This document shows, in pieces, positions 19,330-28,102 of a stretch of DNA of 64,000 nt; within the stretch, counting starts at the first letter, position 1; each line of letters opens with the position of its first letter. The stretch comes from Streptomyces sp. Ag109_O5-1 (lineage in GTDB: Bacteria; Actinomycetota; Actinomycetes; Streptomycetales; Streptomycetaceae): positions 8,866,001 through 8,930,000 of the forward strand of contig NZ_RKQF01000001.1 of the NCBI RefSeq assembly GCF_003814875.1. The letters run 5' to 3'. The translations under genes and the position numbers were made by a program. Under the pieces are notes generated by a model. It was not told the origin of the DNA, did no database searches, and saw only the letters and a list, made by a program, of their open reading frames with translations.

Positions 19330-21417
19330 TCAGCGCTGGGCGGCGGCGATGGATTCCCTGGCCTTGGCGGCCACGTTGTCGGCAGTGAAGCCGAACTCCT
19401 GGAAGAGCACCTTGCCGTCGGCGGAAGCACCGAAGTGCTCCAGGGAAACGATGCGGCCGGCGTCGCCCACGTACTTGTGCCACGTGAGACCGATACCTGC
19501 CTCGACCGAGACACGAGCCTTGACGGACGGCGGCAGAACGCTGTCCCGGTACCCCTGGTCCTGCTCCTCGAACCACTCCACGCACGGCATGGACACGACG
19601 CGGGTGGGCACACCGTCGGCCTCCAGCTGCTCGCGCGCCTCGACGGCGACGTGCACCTCGGAACCGGTGGCGATGAGGATGACCTCGGGGGTCCCGCTGG
19701 AGGCCTCGAAGAGGACGTAACCGCCCTTGACCGTGTCCTCGTTGGACTCGTACACCGGCACGCCCTGACGGGTCAGCGCGAGGCCGTGCGGGGCGCCCTT
19801 GCCGAAGACCTTCGTGTAGCGGCGGAGGATCTCGCGCCAGGCGATCGCGGTCTCGTTGGCGTCGGCCGGGCGGACCACGTTCAGGCCCGGGATGGCGCGC
19901 AGCGAGGCGAGGTGCTCGACCGGCTGGTGGGTCGGGCCGTCCTCGCCCAGGCCGATGGAGTCGTGGGTCCACACGTACGTCACCGGCAGGTGCATCAGCG
20001 CCGAGAGACGGACGGCGTTGCGCATGTAGTCGGAGAAGACGAGGAACGTACCGCCGTAGACACGGGTGTGGCCGTGCAGGGTGATGCCGTTCATCTCCGC
20101 GGCCATGGAGTGCTCGCGGATACCGAAGTGGATGGTGCGGCCGTAGGGGTCCGCGCCCGGCAGCGGGTTGTCCGCCGGCAGGAACGAGCTGTTCTTGTCG
20201 ATGGTCGTGTTGTTCGACCCGGCGAGGTCGGCGGAACCGCCCCACAGCTCGGGGATGACCGCGCCCAGCGCCTGCAGCACCTTGCCGGAGGCCGCACGGG
20301 TCGCGACGCCCTTGCCGGGCTCGAAGACCGGGATCTTCTCCTCCCAGCCCTTGGGCAGCTCGCCCGCCGAGATGCGGTCGAACTCGGCGGCCCGCTCGGC
20401 GTTGTTGTCCCGCCACAGCTGGAACGACTTCTCCCACTCGGCCTTCGCCGCCGCACCGCGCTCCCCGGCCTGCCGGGTGTGGGCGAGGACCTCCTCGGCG
20501 ACGTCGAAGCTCTTCTCCGGGTCGAAGCCGAGGACGCGCTTGGTGGCCGCGACCTCGTCGTCGCCCAGGGCCGAGCCGTGCGCGGCCTCGGTGTTCTGCG
20601 CGTTCGGGGCGGGCCAGGCGATGATCGAGCGCATCGCGATGAAGGACGGCTTGTCCGTCACCTTCTTCGCGGCCTCGATCGCGTTGTAGATGGCGTGCGG
20701 GTCCAGGTCGCCGTCCGGCTTCGGGGCGATCCGCTGCACATGCCAGCCGTACGCCTCGAACCGCTTGACGGTGTCCTCGGAGACGGCCGTCTCGGTGTCG
20801 CCCTCGATCGAGATGTGGTTGTCGTCCCACAGCAGGACCAGGTTGCCGAGCTTCTGGTGGCCGGCCATCGAGGACGCCTCGGCGGAGATGCCCTCCTGGA
20901 GGCAGCCGTCACCGGCGATGCAGTAGATGAAGTGGTCGAAGGGCGACTCGCCCTGCGGGGCCTCCGGGTCGAACAGACCGCGCTCGTAGCGGGAGGCCAT
21001 GGCCATGCCGACGGCGTTGGCGACACCCTGGCCGAGCGGGCCGGTGGTGGTCTCGACGCCCTTGGTGTGGCCGTACTCCGGGTGCCCGGGGGTCTTCGAG
21101 CCCCAGGTGCGGAAGGCTTCGAGGTCGGCCAGCTCCAGGCCGAAGCCGGCCAGGTACAGCTGCGTGTAGAGGGTCAGCGACGAGTGACCGGCGGACAGCA
21201 CGAAGCGGTCGCGGCCCACCCAGTCGGGGTCGGACGGGTCGTGCCGCATCACCTTCTGGAAGAGGGTGTACGCGGCCGGCGCCAGGCTCATCGCCGTACC
21301 CGGATGGCCGTTGCCGACCTTCTGTACGGCATCGGCGGCCAGGACGCGGGCGGTGTCTACGGCCCGCTGGTCCAACTCGGTCCAGTCGAGGTCTGTGGTG
21401 GTCGGCTTGGTGCTCAC
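19330..21417 (-). CDS. tkt: Transketolase
   Basis: 695 residues; thiamin-diphosphate enzyme that moves two-carbon units between sugar phosphates. Seen: NGHPGTAMSLAP near the N-terminus, the TPP motif beginning GDGCLQEG (about residue 170), the central pyrimidine domain RTIHFGIREHSMA, and the C-terminal IATGSEVHVAVEA. First gene of the minus-strand operon tkt-tal-zwf-opcA-pgl. Divergent from ctaB across 364 bp. Confidence 0.97.
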   Translation of the reverse strand: MSTKPTTTDLDWTELDQRAVDTARVLAADAVQKVGNGHPGTAMSLAPAAYTLFQKVMRHDPSDPDWVGRDRFVLSAGHSSLTLYTQLYLAGFGLELADLEAFRTWGSKTPGHPEYGHTKGVETTTGPLGQGVANAVGMAMASRYERGLFDPEAPQGESPFDHFIYCIAGDGCLQEGISAEASSMAGHQKLGNLVLLWDDNHISIEGDTETAVSEDTVKRFEAYGWHVQRIAPKPDGDLDPHAIYNAIEAAKKVTDKPSFIAMRSIIAWPAPNAQNTEAAHGSALGDDEVAATKRVLGFDPEKSFDVAEEVLAHTRQAGERGAAAKAEWEKSFQLWRDNNAERAAEFDRISAGELPKGWEEKIPVFEPGKGVATRAASGKVLQALGAVIPELWGGSADLAGSNNTTIDKNSSFLPADNPLPGADPYGRTIHFGIREHSMAAEMNGITLHGHTRVYGGTFLVFSDYMRNAVRLSALMHLPVTYVWTHDSIGLGEDGPTHQPVEHLASLRAIPGLNVVRPADANETAIAWREILRRYTKVFGKGAPHGLALTRQGVPVYESNEDTVKGGYVLFEASSGTPEVILIATGSEVHVAVEAREQLEADGVPTRVVSMPCVEWFEEQDQGYRDSVLPPSVKARVSVEAGIGLTWHKYVGDAGRIVSLEHFGASADGKVLFQEFGFTADNVAAKARESIAAAQR

Positions 21418-21781
21418 CCTGAGTCAGGGCTCCTCTCCACATGTTCGGTTACCGGTCCACGGGCACACGCCCACACCGGCTGCCGGTGTACCGGGTGCCC
21501 ACCGGCCGTTGTCGAGCCTACCCCCGTAAGGACGTGCATTTTTTCGAGTGTTTCCAGACTGCCGGGCCTCGGGGGGATCCGCCTCCCGACTGGCCGGGAA
21601 GGCATTCGGCACATGAATACGGAGCCGCTCATCTGACTGCTCAACCGAGCCGCCACACCCCTCTCCCGAGACGCCCGCCAACACGACACCACCCCCGCGA
21701 AGATCGGGGTATGGGCAACGTCTAAAGTGGCGTGGTACGCGCGAGCCTTTACCGTGAGTTCACACGGCGGGGCTCGCTGAA
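21418..21781. other. Divergent tkt/ctaB promoter region
   Basis: 364 bp without a gene. It should hold both promoters. A possible ctaB -10 element is TAAAGT (21723-21728). There is a T6 run at 21541-21546. I see no clear operator. Confidence 0.4.
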
Positions 21782-22750
21782 ATGTCTCTGTCAGGGGTGT
21801 GCGTGACGGCCGTCGAATCCCGTCCAGCGGGGGTACTCGGTGCGAGCGAGAGCCCGAGTCACCGGCCGTTCGGGGCCCGTGTCAAAGCTTTCGTGGCGCT
21901 GACCAAGCCACGGATCATCGAGCTTCTGCTCATCACCACCGTTCCGGTGATGTTCCTGGCTCAGCAGGGCGTGCCCGACCTGACGCTGGTGCTGCTCACC
22001 TGCGTCGGCGGCTATCTCTCCGCAGGTGGCGCCAACGCGCTGAACATGTACATCGACCGGGACATCGACGCGCTGATGGACCGCACCTCGCAGCGTCCGC
22101 TGGTGACCGGCATGGTCAGCCCGCGCGAGTGCCTCGCCTTCGGCATCACCCTGGCGGTCGGCTCCACGCTGCTGTTCGGCTTCACCGTCAACTGGCTGAG
22201 CGCCTGGCTGTCACTCGGAGCGCTCCTTTTCTACGTCGTCGTCTACACGATGATCCTCAAGCGGCGTACCGCGCAGAACATCGTGTGGGGCGGCATCGCG
22301 GGCTGCATGCCGGTGCTGATCGGCTGGTCGGCCGTGACGGACTCGCTCTCCGCAGCCCCGGTCATCCTCTTCCTGGTCATCTTCTTCTGGACGCCGCCGC
22401 ACTACTGGCCGCTCTCCATGAAGGTGAAGGACGACTACGCGCGCGTGGGCGTGCCGATGCTGCCGGTCGTCGCCTCCAACAAGGTGGTCGCCAAGCAGAT
22501 CGTCATCTACAGCTGGGTGATGGTCGCCGTCTCCCTCCTCCTCACCCCCCTCGGCTACACCGGCTGGTTCTACACGCTGGTCGCCCTCGCGGCGGGCGGC
22601 TGGTGGCTGTGGGAGGCGCACGCCCTGCAGAACCGGGCGAAGGCCGAGGTGACGGGCGGGAAGCTCAAGGAGATGCGCCTGTTCCACTGGTCCATCACCT
22701 ATGTCTCGCTGCTCTTCGTGGCGGTTGCGGTCGACCCGTTCCTGCGCTGA
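21782..22750 (+). CDS. ctaB: Protohaem IX farnesyltransferase (haem O synthase)
   Basis: 322 residues; farnesylates haem B to haem O for cytochrome c oxidase. A UbiA-type polyprenyltransferase with about eight or nine membrane segments. The Asp-rich substrate motif NMYIDRDIDALMDRT (about residues 96-110) and the start LTKPRIIELLL are diagnostic. The start is uncertain: ATG 21782, or an in-frame GTG a few codons later (VCVTAVESRP). Its product feeds CtaA at 25.1-26.2 kb. Confidence 0.95.
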   Translation: MSLSGVCVTAVESRPAGVLGASESPSHRPFGARVKAFVALTKPRIIELLLITTVPVMFLAQQGVPDLTLVLLTCVGGYLSAGGANALNMYIDRDIDALMDRTSQRPLVTGMVSPRECLAFGITLAVGSTLLFGFTVNWLSAWLSLGALLFYVVVYTMILKRRTAQNIVWGGIAGCMPVLIGWSAVTDSLSAAPVILFLVIFFWTPPHYWPLSMKVKDDYARVGVPMLPVVASNKVVAKQIVIYSWVMVAVSLLLTPLGYTGWFYTLVALAAGGWWLWEAHALQNRAKAEVTGGKLKEMRLFHWSITYVSLLFVAVAVDPFLR

Positions 22751-22795
22751 CGCACGGCGGGCCCATGTCACAGGGCCCTCCCCTCGCCAGCCGAT

Positions 22796-22809
22796 CTACT
22801 CGTGAGTAG
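22796..22809. promoter_or_regulatory. Palindrome at the start of a small conserved gene
   Basis: CTACTC-GT-GAGTAG, a 6+2+6 perfect inverted repeat, ends 10 bp before the chosen ATG. Its place suggests an operator over the promoter or leader. No partner regulator is adjacent. Confidence 0.4.
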
Positions 22810-22819
22810 CATCCTGTCC

Positions 22820-23140
22820 ATGGCAGACACGCAGCAGGTTGACCAGAAGGCCGAGCGCAAGGTGGCGCGCCTTGCCAAGCAGATCGACACCTTCGCCAAG
22901 GCCCACGGCGGCGCCGAGGGCCAGGTGGCCTACATCGGCGAACGCGGCGCCCGCATCGTCCTCGTCGGCGAGGACGGCGGCTGGGGCGACCTGGTGGCCC
23001 CGAGTGCCGAGATCGCCCAGCAGGCAGTGGAGAAGGCGGGCATCACCGTCCACGAGTCCTTCGACGGCGAGTTCGCGGCGAAGGTGCAGACAGGCCCGTA
23101 CGAGTGGAAGCGCATGGCCGGCATTCAGATCGGCGGCTGA
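22820..23140 (+). CDS. Conserved hypothetical protein
   Basis: 106 residues from ATG 22820 (a GTG at 22802 is possible, but it lies inside the palindrome). Hydrophilic and probably cytosolic. The N-terminal half is helical and charged (KAERKVARLAKQIDTFAKAH); the rest looks like small beta strands (QVAYIGERGARIVLVGEDG, then ending KRMAGIQIGG). No domain recognised. It follows ctaB on the same strand by about 70 bp and could share its transcript. Confidence 0.75.
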   Translation: MADTQQVDQKAERKVARLAKQIDTFAKAHGGAEGQVAYIGERGARIVLVGEDGGWGDLVAPSAEIAQQAVEKAGITVHESFDGEFAAKVQTGPYEWKRMAGIQIGG

Positions 23141-23141
23141 A

Positions 23142-23250
23142 CAGCGCGCCCCTTCAGGGGCGCGGGGCTGTATCGATGTGCGGCTCCGCCGCGTGGGCGC
23201 GACAAGCCCTCACCGTCCGGTGGCCGAAGAACGACCGCACACCGCGACCT
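23142..23250 (+). repeat. Streptomyces REP-like intergenic repeat
   Basis: Begins with a short GC hairpin GCGCCCC-ttca-GGGGCGC, then GGGGCTG... and GCGCGACAAGCCCTCACCG. From memory this matches the common Streptomyces intergenic element (GCGCCCC-TTAA-GGGGCGCGGGG-AACTGCGCGAC-AAGCC). It lies between two genes on the same strand and may also act as a terminator. Confidence 0.55.
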
Positions 23251-23304
23251 CAATCCCGGTTCCCCCGTTAAGACGGTCAAGTAGCCGTCCACACGGGAGC
23301 CAGG

Positions 23305-24411
23305 ATGATCGAAACGCCGTCCTTGGTGGACCAGTACTGCCATGGAGTCCTCCGTACGGAGCTCGGCCTCGGCACGTTCGAGGCCCAGCTCGCCCGTACC
23401 GAAGGTCCCCCGGCCCCCGGCACCACCCTCTTCGACACCCAGACCGGTTTCGCCGTACGGCGCTGGTGCCCCCCGCTCCTAGGCCTCGAACCCCACTCCC
23501 CGCCCGCCCGCTACCTGGCCCGGCGCCGCGAGCTGGGCGTCCTGGAAGCGGGACGCCGGCTCCTGCGCGGCAGCGGCATCACCACCTACCTCGTCGACAC
23601 CGGCCTGCCCGGCGACCTCACCGGCCCCGCCGAGATCGCCTCGACCGGCGACGCGGAGGCTCGTGAGATCGTGCGCCTGGAACTCCTCGCGGAGCAGGTC
23701 GCCGACACCTCCGGGACCGTCGAGTCCTTCCTCGCCAACCTCGCCGAGTCGGTGCACGGCGCGGCGGCCAACGCGGTCGCCTTCACCTCCGTCGCCGGCC
23801 TGCGGCACGGCCTCGCCCTGGCTCCCGAACCACCGGGTCCCGGTGAGGTGAGAGGCGCCGCGGGCCGCTGGCTGGCCGCACGCCGCGTCGGCGGCGAGCT
23901 GACCGACCCGGTGCTGCTGCGCCACCTGCTCTGGATCGCCGTGGCCTCGGGTCTCCCCCTCCAACTGCACGCGGGCCTCGGCGAGCCCGGCGCCCGGATC
24001 GACCGTACCGACCCGGTCCTGCTCACCGACTTCGTCCGGGCCACCGCGGGCCTCGGCACCGACCTGGTCCTCCTCCACGGCTACCCGTACCACCGCCACG
24101 CCGCCCATCTCGCCGGTGTCTTCCCGCACGTCTACGCCGACTCGGGCGCGGCCCTGGTCCGCACCGGCGCCCGTGCGGCGACGATCCTCGCCGAGATCCT
24201 GGAACTGGCCCCCTTCGGCAAGGTCCTCTTCTCCAGCGGCGCCCACGGACTGCCCGAACTGCATGTCGTCGGCGCCCGTCTCTTCCGCGAGTCCCTCGGC
24301 AGGGTCCTCGGTACCTGGGTCGCCGAGGGCGCGTGGTCGCTCGGCGACGCGCAACGCGTGGCCAGGCTGATCGCGGCGGGCAACGCGAAGCGGGTGTACG
24401 GGCTGGAGTGA
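23305..24411 (+). CDS. Amidohydrolase-family protein
   Basis: 368 residues, amidohydrolase-2-like TIM barrel. Visible metal-site candidates are His in LQLHAGLGEPG (about residue 221), His in VLLHGYPYHRH (about 255) and Asp in VYADSGAAL (about 276). The usual N-terminal HxH pair is not obvious (only DQYCHGVL at residues 9-16), so the site may be reduced. FluG-type or decarboxylase-like amidohydrolases are the nearest class I can name. Substrate unknown. ATG start with a GGAG-like site 6 nt before. Confidence 0.8.
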   Translation: MIETPSLVDQYCHGVLRTELGLGTFEAQLARTEGPPAPGTTLFDTQTGFAVRRWCPPLLGLEPHSPPARYLARRRELGVLEAGRRLLRGSGITTYLVDTGLPGDLTGPAEIASTGDAEAREIVRLELLAEQVADTSGTVESFLANLAESVHGAAANAVAFTSVAGLRHGLALAPEPPGPGEVRGAAGRWLAARRVGGELTDPVLLRHLLWIAVASGLPLQLHAGLGEPGARIDRTDPVLLTDFVRATAGLGTDLVLLHGYPYHRHAAHLAGVFPHVYADSGAALVRTGARAATILAEILELAPFGKVLFSSGAHGLPELHVVGARLFRESLGRVLGTWVAEGAWSLGDAQRVARLIAAGNAKRVYGLE

Positions 24412-24455
24412 GAAACGGGTGTACGGACCGGAGCGGGCTGCACAGACTGAGCAGC

Positions 24456-25193
24456 ATGCAGACCGAGACGTTACTGACCCGCTTCCGTCACGAACTGACA
24501 GCCCTGGACCCCGTCGCCGTCTGGGCGCACGGCTCGCTCGCCGCGGGCGACTACCAGGAGGGCCGCAGCGACCTGGACCTGATCGTGGTGCTGCCGGGCC
24601 GGATCACCCCGGCCGTCGTATGGAAGGTCGCCACAGTCCACGCCCGCCTGCGCGCGCTGCCGCTCGCCGCCGGGCTGCACTGCACCTATCTGACCCCTTC
24701 GACCGCGGCCGACCCGGACCGGCGCCATCTGACCTGGGCGCACGCAGAGCTGTTCAGACGGACGGTCAGCCCGGTCACCCGACGTGAGCTGCACGCCTTC
24801 GGACGGGTGCTGGACGGGCGGCCGCCCGCCGGGCTGCTGCCCCCGGTGTCGGACCGGGTACTCGGCGACTTCGTCGTACGCGACCAGCGGGACTTCTGGC
24901 GGCCCGCCGTCGACAACGCCCCGCTGTGGACCCGGGACATCTGGGTCGACCTGGGCCTGATCACCTTCGCCCGCGCCACCGTCACCGCACGCGAGGGCCG
25001 CCTGATCTCCAAACGCGAGGCCCTGGACCTGCTGCCCGGCCTGGGCGCGCCCGTCGAGGTCGTCGAGGACATCCGCAGCCGCCGTTACGACGATCCCGCG
25101 CCGCCCACCGGGGAGTGGACGGTGCGCAGGGCCCGGCTGACCCGGGACTACCTGGGCCCGGCGATCGACGCGCTCACGGCGTCGTACGACTGA
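24456..25193 (+). CDS. Nucleotidyltransferase domain protein
   Basis: 245 residues. The N-terminal minimal nucleotidyltransferase fold has the signature AHGSLAAGDYQEGRSDLDL (GS...DxD, residues 27-45), as in aminoglycoside adenylyltransferase-like proteins. The C-terminal 120 residues are helical and resemble a substrate-binding domain. The true target is unknown; an antibiotic-modifying role is not shown. The 3' end overlaps the convergent ctaA by 46 bp. Confidence 0.8.
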   Translation: MQTETLLTRFRHELTALDPVAVWAHGSLAAGDYQEGRSDLDLIVVLPGRITPAVVWKVATVHARLRALPLAAGLHCTYLTPSTAADPDRRHLTWAHAELFRRTVSPVTRRELHAFGRVLDGRPPAGLLPPVSDRVLGDFVVRDQRDFWRPAVDNAPLWTRDIWVDLGLITFARATVTAREGRLISKREALDLLPGLGAPVEVVEDIRSRRYDDPAPPTGEWTVRRARLTRDYLGPAIDALTASYD

Positions 25194-26194
25194 GCGGGCA
25201 GGTCGGCCGTGGTGTCGACGCCGGCGCGTTCCCGCAGGGACAGCAGGACGCGCAGCACGCCGATCCACACCAGGCAGGAGCCGAACATGTGCAGGCCGAC
25301 CAGGATCGTGGGCAGGTGCGTGAAGTACTGGATGTAACCGATCACGCCCTGGCCGAGCAGGATCAGGAACAGGTCGCGGACGCGGTCGCGCGGTCCCTGG
25401 GGCGCGTCGATGCCCTTGAGGAAGAACCACAGCGCGAACGTCAGCGACACCACGATCCAGGCGAACACCGCGTGCAGCTCGGCGACGCCCGACCAGCTGA
25501 CCTTGATGCGCTCGACGTCGCCGGAGTCACCCGGGTGCGGCCCGGCGCCGGTCACCACCGTGCCGGCCGTGATGAGCAGCAGCGTGACGGCGACCAGGGC
25601 CCACACCAGCTGCTGCACGGCCTTGCCGACCAGCAGGCGCGGCTCCCCGTCGCCCTCGCCGGTGCGCTGCCACATCACGGCGGCGACGGTGATGAGCGCC
25701 GTCGCCAGCAGGAAGTGGGCGGCGACGGTGTACGGGTTGAGGCCGACGAGGACCACGATGCCGCCGAGGATCGCGTTGCTCATCACGAGCCAGAACTGCG
25801 CCCAGCCCAGCCGGGTCAGGCTGCGCCGGTACGGCTTCTCGGACCGGGCGGCGATGATCGCCCAGCCGACCGCGGCGCACAGCACGTACGTCAGCATGCG
25901 GTTCGTGAACTCGATGGCGCTGTGGTAGCTCAGCGCCTCGGTCGGGGTCAGCGAGCCGGCGGTGCACTCGGGCCAGGTCGGGCAGCCGAGGCCCGAGCCG
26001 GTGAGCCGTACCGCGCCGCCGGTGACCACGATGACCACCGACATGACGAGTGCGGCGAGAGCCGCCCGCCGGACCGTCCGGGGATCCGGGGTCCAACGGT
26101 CGGCGATGAAGGCGAGCGGGTTGCGCACGGCCGCTACGGCATCGGCGGGGGTCAGCTTTGGCACGCACACCATCGTAGGGGGCCGCTTGTGCAT
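25148..26194 (-). CDS. ctaA: Haem A synthase
   Basis: 348 residues with about eight membrane segments; oxidises haem O to haem A for cytochrome aa3. COX15/CtaA motifs: TGGAVRLTGSGLGCPTWPEC with the Cys pair (about residues 58-76), His ligands in SYHSAIEFTNR, AAHFLLA, ELHAVFA and GLHMFGS. The start is uncertain. TACGAT at 26172-26177 could be a -10 box, and then GTG 26170 or 26164 would be leaderless starts; ATG 26173 is also possible. Convergent overlap with the nucleotidyltransferase gene. Confidence 0.94.
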   Translation of the reverse strand: MHKRPPTMVCVPKLTPADAVAAVRNPLAFIADRWTPDPRTVRRAALAALVMSVVIVVTGGAVRLTGSGLGCPTWPECTAGSLTPTEALSYHSAIEFTNRMLTYVLCAAVGWAIIAARSEKPYRRSLTRLGWAQFWLVMSNAILGGIVVLVGLNPYTVAAHFLLATALITVAAVMWQRTGEGDGEPRLLVGKAVQQLVWALVAVTLLLITAGTVVTGAGPHPGDSGDVERIKVSWSGVAELHAVFAWIVVSLTFALWFFLKGIDAPQGPRDRVRDLFLILLGQGVIGYIQYFTHLPTILVGLHMFGSCLVWIGVLRVLLSLRERAGVDTTADLPAQSYDAVSASIAGPR

Positions 26195-26231
26195 GCGTTC
26201 ACGAGGGTCGTCCCCGGCGCGTTCACGGGGG

Positions 26232-27020
26232 TCACTCCCAGCGGAAGAAGCGTCCCGCGGCGGCCAGGCCCAGCACCGCCCACACGGCGAGAATCCCCAG
26301 GTCGCCCCAGGGCGTTCCGGCTCCGTGCTGGAGTACGTCCCGCAGGCCGTTCGAGAGGGCCGAGATGGGCAGCAGGCCGAGTACGTGCTGGGCGCCGCCG
26401 AACTTGGACAGCGGGACGATGACCCCGCCGCCCACGAGCAGCAGCAGGAAGACCAGGTTCGCGGCCGCCAGGGTCGCCTCCGCCTTGAGGGTGCCCGCCA
26501 TCAGGAGGCCCAGGCCGGAGAAGGCGGCGGTGCCGAGGACCAGGAGGAGCAGGACGGCGAGGGGGTTGCCGTGCGGGGACCAGCCGAGGGCGAAGGCGAT
26601 CACCGTCAGGAGGATCACCTGGAGGATCTCGGTGACCAGGACGGCGGCCGTCTTCGCGGTCATCAGGCCCCAGCGGGGGAGCGGGGAGGAGGCCAGGCGC
26701 TTCAGGACGCCGTACCGGCGCTCGAAGCCCGTCGCGATGGCCTGGCCGGTGAACGCCGTGGACATCACGGCGAGCGCGAGGATGCCGGGGGCGAGGAAGT
26801 CGACCGACTTGCCGGCGCCGGTGTCCACGATGTCCACCGAGCTGAACAGGGCGAGGAGGAGGGTCGGGATGACGACCGTCAGCAGGAGCTGCTCGCCGTT
26901 GCGGAGCAGCATCCTCGTCTCCAGGGCCGCCTGCGCCGCGATCATGCGGGGGAGCGGGGCGGCACCCGGCCGGGGGGCGTAGGTGCCGGCACCCGTGCCG
27001 GTGTCGGTCGCGGTGGTCAT
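26232..27020 (-). CDS. ABC-2 type transporter permease
   Basis: 262 residues, six predicted membrane segments in the ABC-2 (drug/lipid exporter) arrangement, with FERRYGVLKRLASSPLPRWGLM, a typical motif of this family, near residues 100-120. Partner of the ATPase just upstream on the minus strand. Between the two lies a 116-bp duplication that supplies a copy of the ATPase 3' end, including the AAGGAG used as this gene's ribosome-binding site. Confidence 0.9.
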   Translation of the reverse strand: MTTATDTGTGAGTYAPRPGAAPLPRMIAAQAALETRMLLRNGEQLLLTVVIPTLLLALFSSVDIVDTGAGKSVDFLAPGILALAVMSTAFTGQAIATGFERRYGVLKRLASSPLPRWGLMTAKTAAVLVTEILQVILLTVIAFALGWSPHGNPLAVLLLLVLGTAAFSGLGLLMAGTLKAEATLAAANLVFLLLLVGGGVIVPLSKFGGAQHVLGLLPISALSNGLRDVLQHGAGTPWGDLGILAVWAVLGLAAAGRFFRWE

Positions 27021-27136
27021 GAGCGCAGCTCCTTGCCGGTCAGCTCCAGGCTGTGCCTTCCCGGGGGATACGGCATTCGACGGCGGCTGCGCCGCTGGCC
27101 GGACCCCCAGCCGATCCCCGTGCGAGCCGGAATCAT
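27017..27136 (-). CDS. 39-codon coupled ORF made by a duplication
   Basis: ATG overlaps the ATPase stop (ATGA at 27133-27136) and its TGA overlaps the permease start (ATGA at 27017-27020). The first 29 residues are basic (GSGQRRSRRRMPYPPGRH). The last 10 are an exact copy of the ATPase C-terminus LELTGKELRS. It may only keep ribosomes moving to the permease; I do not claim a functional peptide. Confidence 0.4.
   Translation of the reverse strand: MIPARTGIGWGSGQRRSRRRMPYPPGRHSLELTGKELRS
27018..27050. repeat. Second copy of ATPase 3' end (33-bp direct repeat)
   Basis: 27018-27050 matches 27134-27166 at 30 of 33 positions, an offset of 116 bp. Both copies carry the end of the ATPase reading frame and the AAGGAG-N8-ATGA coupling site. 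The 83 bp between them is Arg-codon-rich and may be an inserted repeat. Confidence 0.85.
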
Positions 27137-28056
27137 GAGCGCAACTCCTTGCCTGTGAGCTCCAGGAACACGTCTTCCAGGGTGTGCCGCTCGACCGAGA
27201 TGCGGTCGGGCATCACCCCGTGCTGGGCGCACCACGAGGTCACCGTGGCCAGCAGCTGCGGATTGACCTTGCCGATCACCCGGTAGGAGCCCGGGGTCAG
27301 CTCGGCGGCCGAGGAGTCGGCCGGCAGCGCCTTGAGCAGGGAGCCCACGTCGAGGCCCGGGCGGCCGGTGAACCGCAGTGTGTTCTCGGCGCCGCCCTTG
27401 CACAGCTCCTCGGGGGAGCCCTGGGCGATCACCCGGCCGGCGTCGATGATGGCGACGTCGTCGGCGAGCTGCTCGGCCTCCTCCATGTAGTGGGTGGTGA
27501 GGATGACCGAGACGCCGTCGGTGCGCAGGTCCCTCACCAGGTCCCAGGTGGCCCGGCGGGCCTGCGGGTCCAGGCCCGCGGTGGGCTCGTCGAGGAAGAC
27601 CAGTTCCGGGCGGCCGACCACGGCCATGGCGAGCGCGAGGCGCTGCTGCTGGCCGCCGGAGAGCCGGCGGTACGACGTGCGGCCGCAGCTGCCCAGGCCC
27701 AGCCGCTGGATCAGCGCGTCCACGTCCAGCGGGTGCGCGTGCAGCTTCGCCACGTGCCGCAGCATCTCGTCGGCGCGGGCGCCCGAGTAGACGCCGCCGG
27801 ACTGGAGCATCACGCCCACCTTGGGGCGCAGCTCGGCGGACTGCCGTACGGGATCGAGACCCAGGACGCGCACCGAACCGGAGTCCGGTCTGCGGTAGCC
27901 CTCGCAGGTCTCGATCGTCGTCGTCTTGCCCGCACCGTTGGGGCCGAGTACTGCGGTCACACCCGGCCGGGCCACCAGGTCGAGGCCGTCCACGGCGGTC
28001 TTCGTGCCGTACCGCTTCACCAGGTCCCGCACCTGGACCACGGGCTCACTTCGCAT
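27133..28056 (-). CDS. ABC transporter ATP-binding protein
   Basis: 307 residues, exporter-type ATPase. Walker A GPNGAGKTT (about residue 38), signature LSGGQQQRLALA (about 138), Walker B LVFLDEPTAGLDP, and the switch His in TTHYMEEAE. A 75-residue C-terminal extension is typical of DrrA-like ATPases. It forms an operon with the ABC-2 permease. Substrate unknown; drug or lipid export is the family norm. Confidence 0.94.
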   Translation of the reverse strand: MRSEPVVQVRDLVKRYGTKTAVDGLDLVARPGVTAVLGPNGAGKTTTIETCEGYRRPDSGSVRVLGLDPVRQSAELRPKVGVMLQSGGVYSGARADEMLRHVAKLHAHPLDVDALIQRLGLGSCGRTSYRRLSGGQQQRLALAMAVVGRPELVFLDEPTAGLDPQARRATWDLVRDLRTDGVSVILTTHYMEEAEQLADDVAIIDAGRVIAQGSPEELCKGGAENTLRFTGRPGLDVGSLLKALPADSSAAELTPGSYRVIGKVNPQLLATVTSWCAQHGVMPDRISVERHTLEDVFLELTGKELRS

Positions 28057-28102
28057 GGAGACAGAGTCTAAGTACGGCTTCCGTCACTCGGACGGCCGGG
28101 TG

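Noticed and set aside
18382..21636. Plus-strand open frame of about 1080 codons opposite tal and tkt
   Set aside because: Low-complexity shadow translation with no motif; tal and tkt on the minus strand are unambiguous.
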